Below are positions 63,199-64,000 of a stretch of DNA of 64,000 bases, piece after piece. The stretch comes from CAVXNB01 sp963763085 (GTDB taxonomy: Bacteria > Actinomycetota > Acidimicrobiia > Acidimicrobiales > Bog-793), in assembly GCA_963763085.1 (NCBI GenBank), contig CAVXNB010000001.1, forward strand, positions 372,001 through 436,000, in the 5' to 3' direction. The stretch's first letter is position 1. The number at the start of each line of letters is the position of its first letter. The notes under the pieces were generated by a model, which searched no databases, had not been told where the DNA came from, and saw nothing but the letters and a program-made list of their open reading frames with translations. Made by a program: the position numbers and the translations under genes.

Positions 63199-64000
63199 CG
63201 TGTCCCAACCCTCCTGACGGCGCGGCGAGACTGGGAGCGATCCAGCAAGACGATGAGGGTGAGCAGCAGCCAAGTACCGAGAAGAGACAGCATCGACACT
63301 GCGGTGGAGATGTGGGCGTCCAGTTGCTGGAACTGGTAGATCCACACCGGGAGCGTCGTCCAGAGGTCCAGGCTCGCCATGGTGAACTCCCCCAGGACCA
63401 GGGCGATAGTCAGTGCTATGGCTGAAGTCATCGCCGATCTGATATTCGGGAGGATCACGTGCAACAGCGTGCTCCCCCATTTTCCTCCGAGCGATCGCGA
63501 CGCCTCCACGAGGGTCTTGAGATCGACCGCCGAAAGGCCTGAGTCCAGCGAACGGTAGACGAAGGGAAGCGACAGGATGACGTACATGAGGCTCAGCAAA
63601 TAGGGCGAGGCTTTCAGCCAGGCCGGCGAGGCGGCCAACACGCCGAGGATGAGCACGATCGCTGGGATGACGATCGGGAGGATCGTGATGAAGTCGAGGA
63701 CCCGTCGCATTCTCGGCAACTTGAGGTGGACGTAGACCGCCGTCGGAACCATGAGCACGATGCTGAGCACCACCGTCAAGGCCGCCAGGCGGAGCGAGAG
63801 GAAGAATGCCGCTCCGAACCCCGTCTGGGAGGGAATAGCTTTGACGGCGTAGAGCGAGAAGTGCCCGGCGTCGTTCTGCAACGAGAACTTTGCGGCGGCG
63901 TAGAGCGGGATGAGGAAATAGAACCCCGCGAGGAGAAGCACGACCGCTCGCCAGAAGCGGGGTCGACCGCGACGGCGCCCTGGGTCCGACGCGACCTCGC
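63195..64000 (-). CDS. ABC transporter permease (5' end beyond the window)
   Basis: About 268 residues are visible, with six membrane helices and the permease loop Glu-Ala-Ser-Arg-Ser-Leu-Gly-Gly near the middle. It is like PotC/PhnV-type inner-membrane subunits. The frame is still open at 64000, so the start and probably a second permease and a binding protein lie to the right. Confidence 0.88.
   Translation of the reverse strand, partial: EVASDPGRRRGRPRFWRAVVLLLAGFYFLIPLYAAAKFSLQNDAGHFSLYAVKAIPSQTGFGAAFFLSLRLAALTVVLSIVLMVPTAVYVHLKLPRMRRVLDFITILPIVIPAIVLILGVLAASPAWLKASPYLLSLMYVILSLPFVYRSLDSGLSAVDLKTLVEASRSLGGKWGSTLLHVILPNIRSAMTSAIALTIALVLGEFTMASLDLWTTLPVWIYQFQQLDAHISTAVSMLSLLGTWLLLTLIVLLDRSQSRRAVRRVGTR

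Overview
This is a high-GC bacterial chromosome segment, most probably from an actinomycete of the class Acidimicrobiia. The support is a WhiB-family protein, a DUF1707 protein, the gene order scpA-scpB-rluB-aroH-tyrA-cmk-plsC near ispH, a radical-SAM DUF512 gene and der, an FGLLP-type membrane protein, an arginine operon that ends in argG-argH, and the signature of the 16S rRNA. The class assignment comes from memory of gene order and rRNA pattern, not from a tree.

Layout. 1-4743 is accessory DNA with small genes (zinc-ribbon proteins, WhiB-like protein, DUF1707 protein). It ends in a tyrosine integrase that abuts the 3' end of a tRNA-Pro gene (4756-4833) and is interrupted by one in-frame TAG. 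5053-9680 holds an esterase, several tiny membrane proteins and a ClC channel. 9705-30833 is a mostly minus-strand housekeeping block: acyl-CoA carboxylase, der, DUF512, ispH, MFS/TetR pair, plsC, a tyrA-cmk fused frame, aroH, rluB, scpAB, trpS, a site-2 protease, dksA-like, xerD, NUDIX, pyrG, recN, nadK and a lysine-rich H1-like protein. 31074-44801 holds a HAD phosphatase, DUF1015, korAB, fbaB, a methyltransferase, ychF, a large FG-GAP membrane protein, an SMP-30-like protein, a TPR protein and a GNAT.

44870-51456 is an rRNA operon on the minus strand (promoter, 16S, 23S, 5S, hairpin). The 23S gene is about 4.19 kb because it carries about 1.1 kb of group I intron sequence. One 319-nt intron lies in helix 93 of the peptidyl-transferase centre. 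An 802-nt composite lies at helix 69 and looks like one intron nested inside another. This is the most remarkable part of the window.

51453-59618 is an arginine operon argC-argJ-[argB-argD-argR in one 858-codon frame]-argG-argH followed by a broken mpg gene, with an ArgR-box-like palindrome ahead of argC. 59686-64000 is an operon of ATGA-overlapping genes that fits uptake and breakdown of an aminophosphonate (ABC permease and ATPase, FAD oxidoreductase, phosphonatase-like HAD, HD-domain protein).

A caution for users: at least 11 genes contain frame breaks, and about 15 of the breaks are of the same sign (one extra base). Essential genes (der, nadK) are among them. Insertion-type sequencing or assembly error is the simplest reading, so coordinates of those genes are given across the break.
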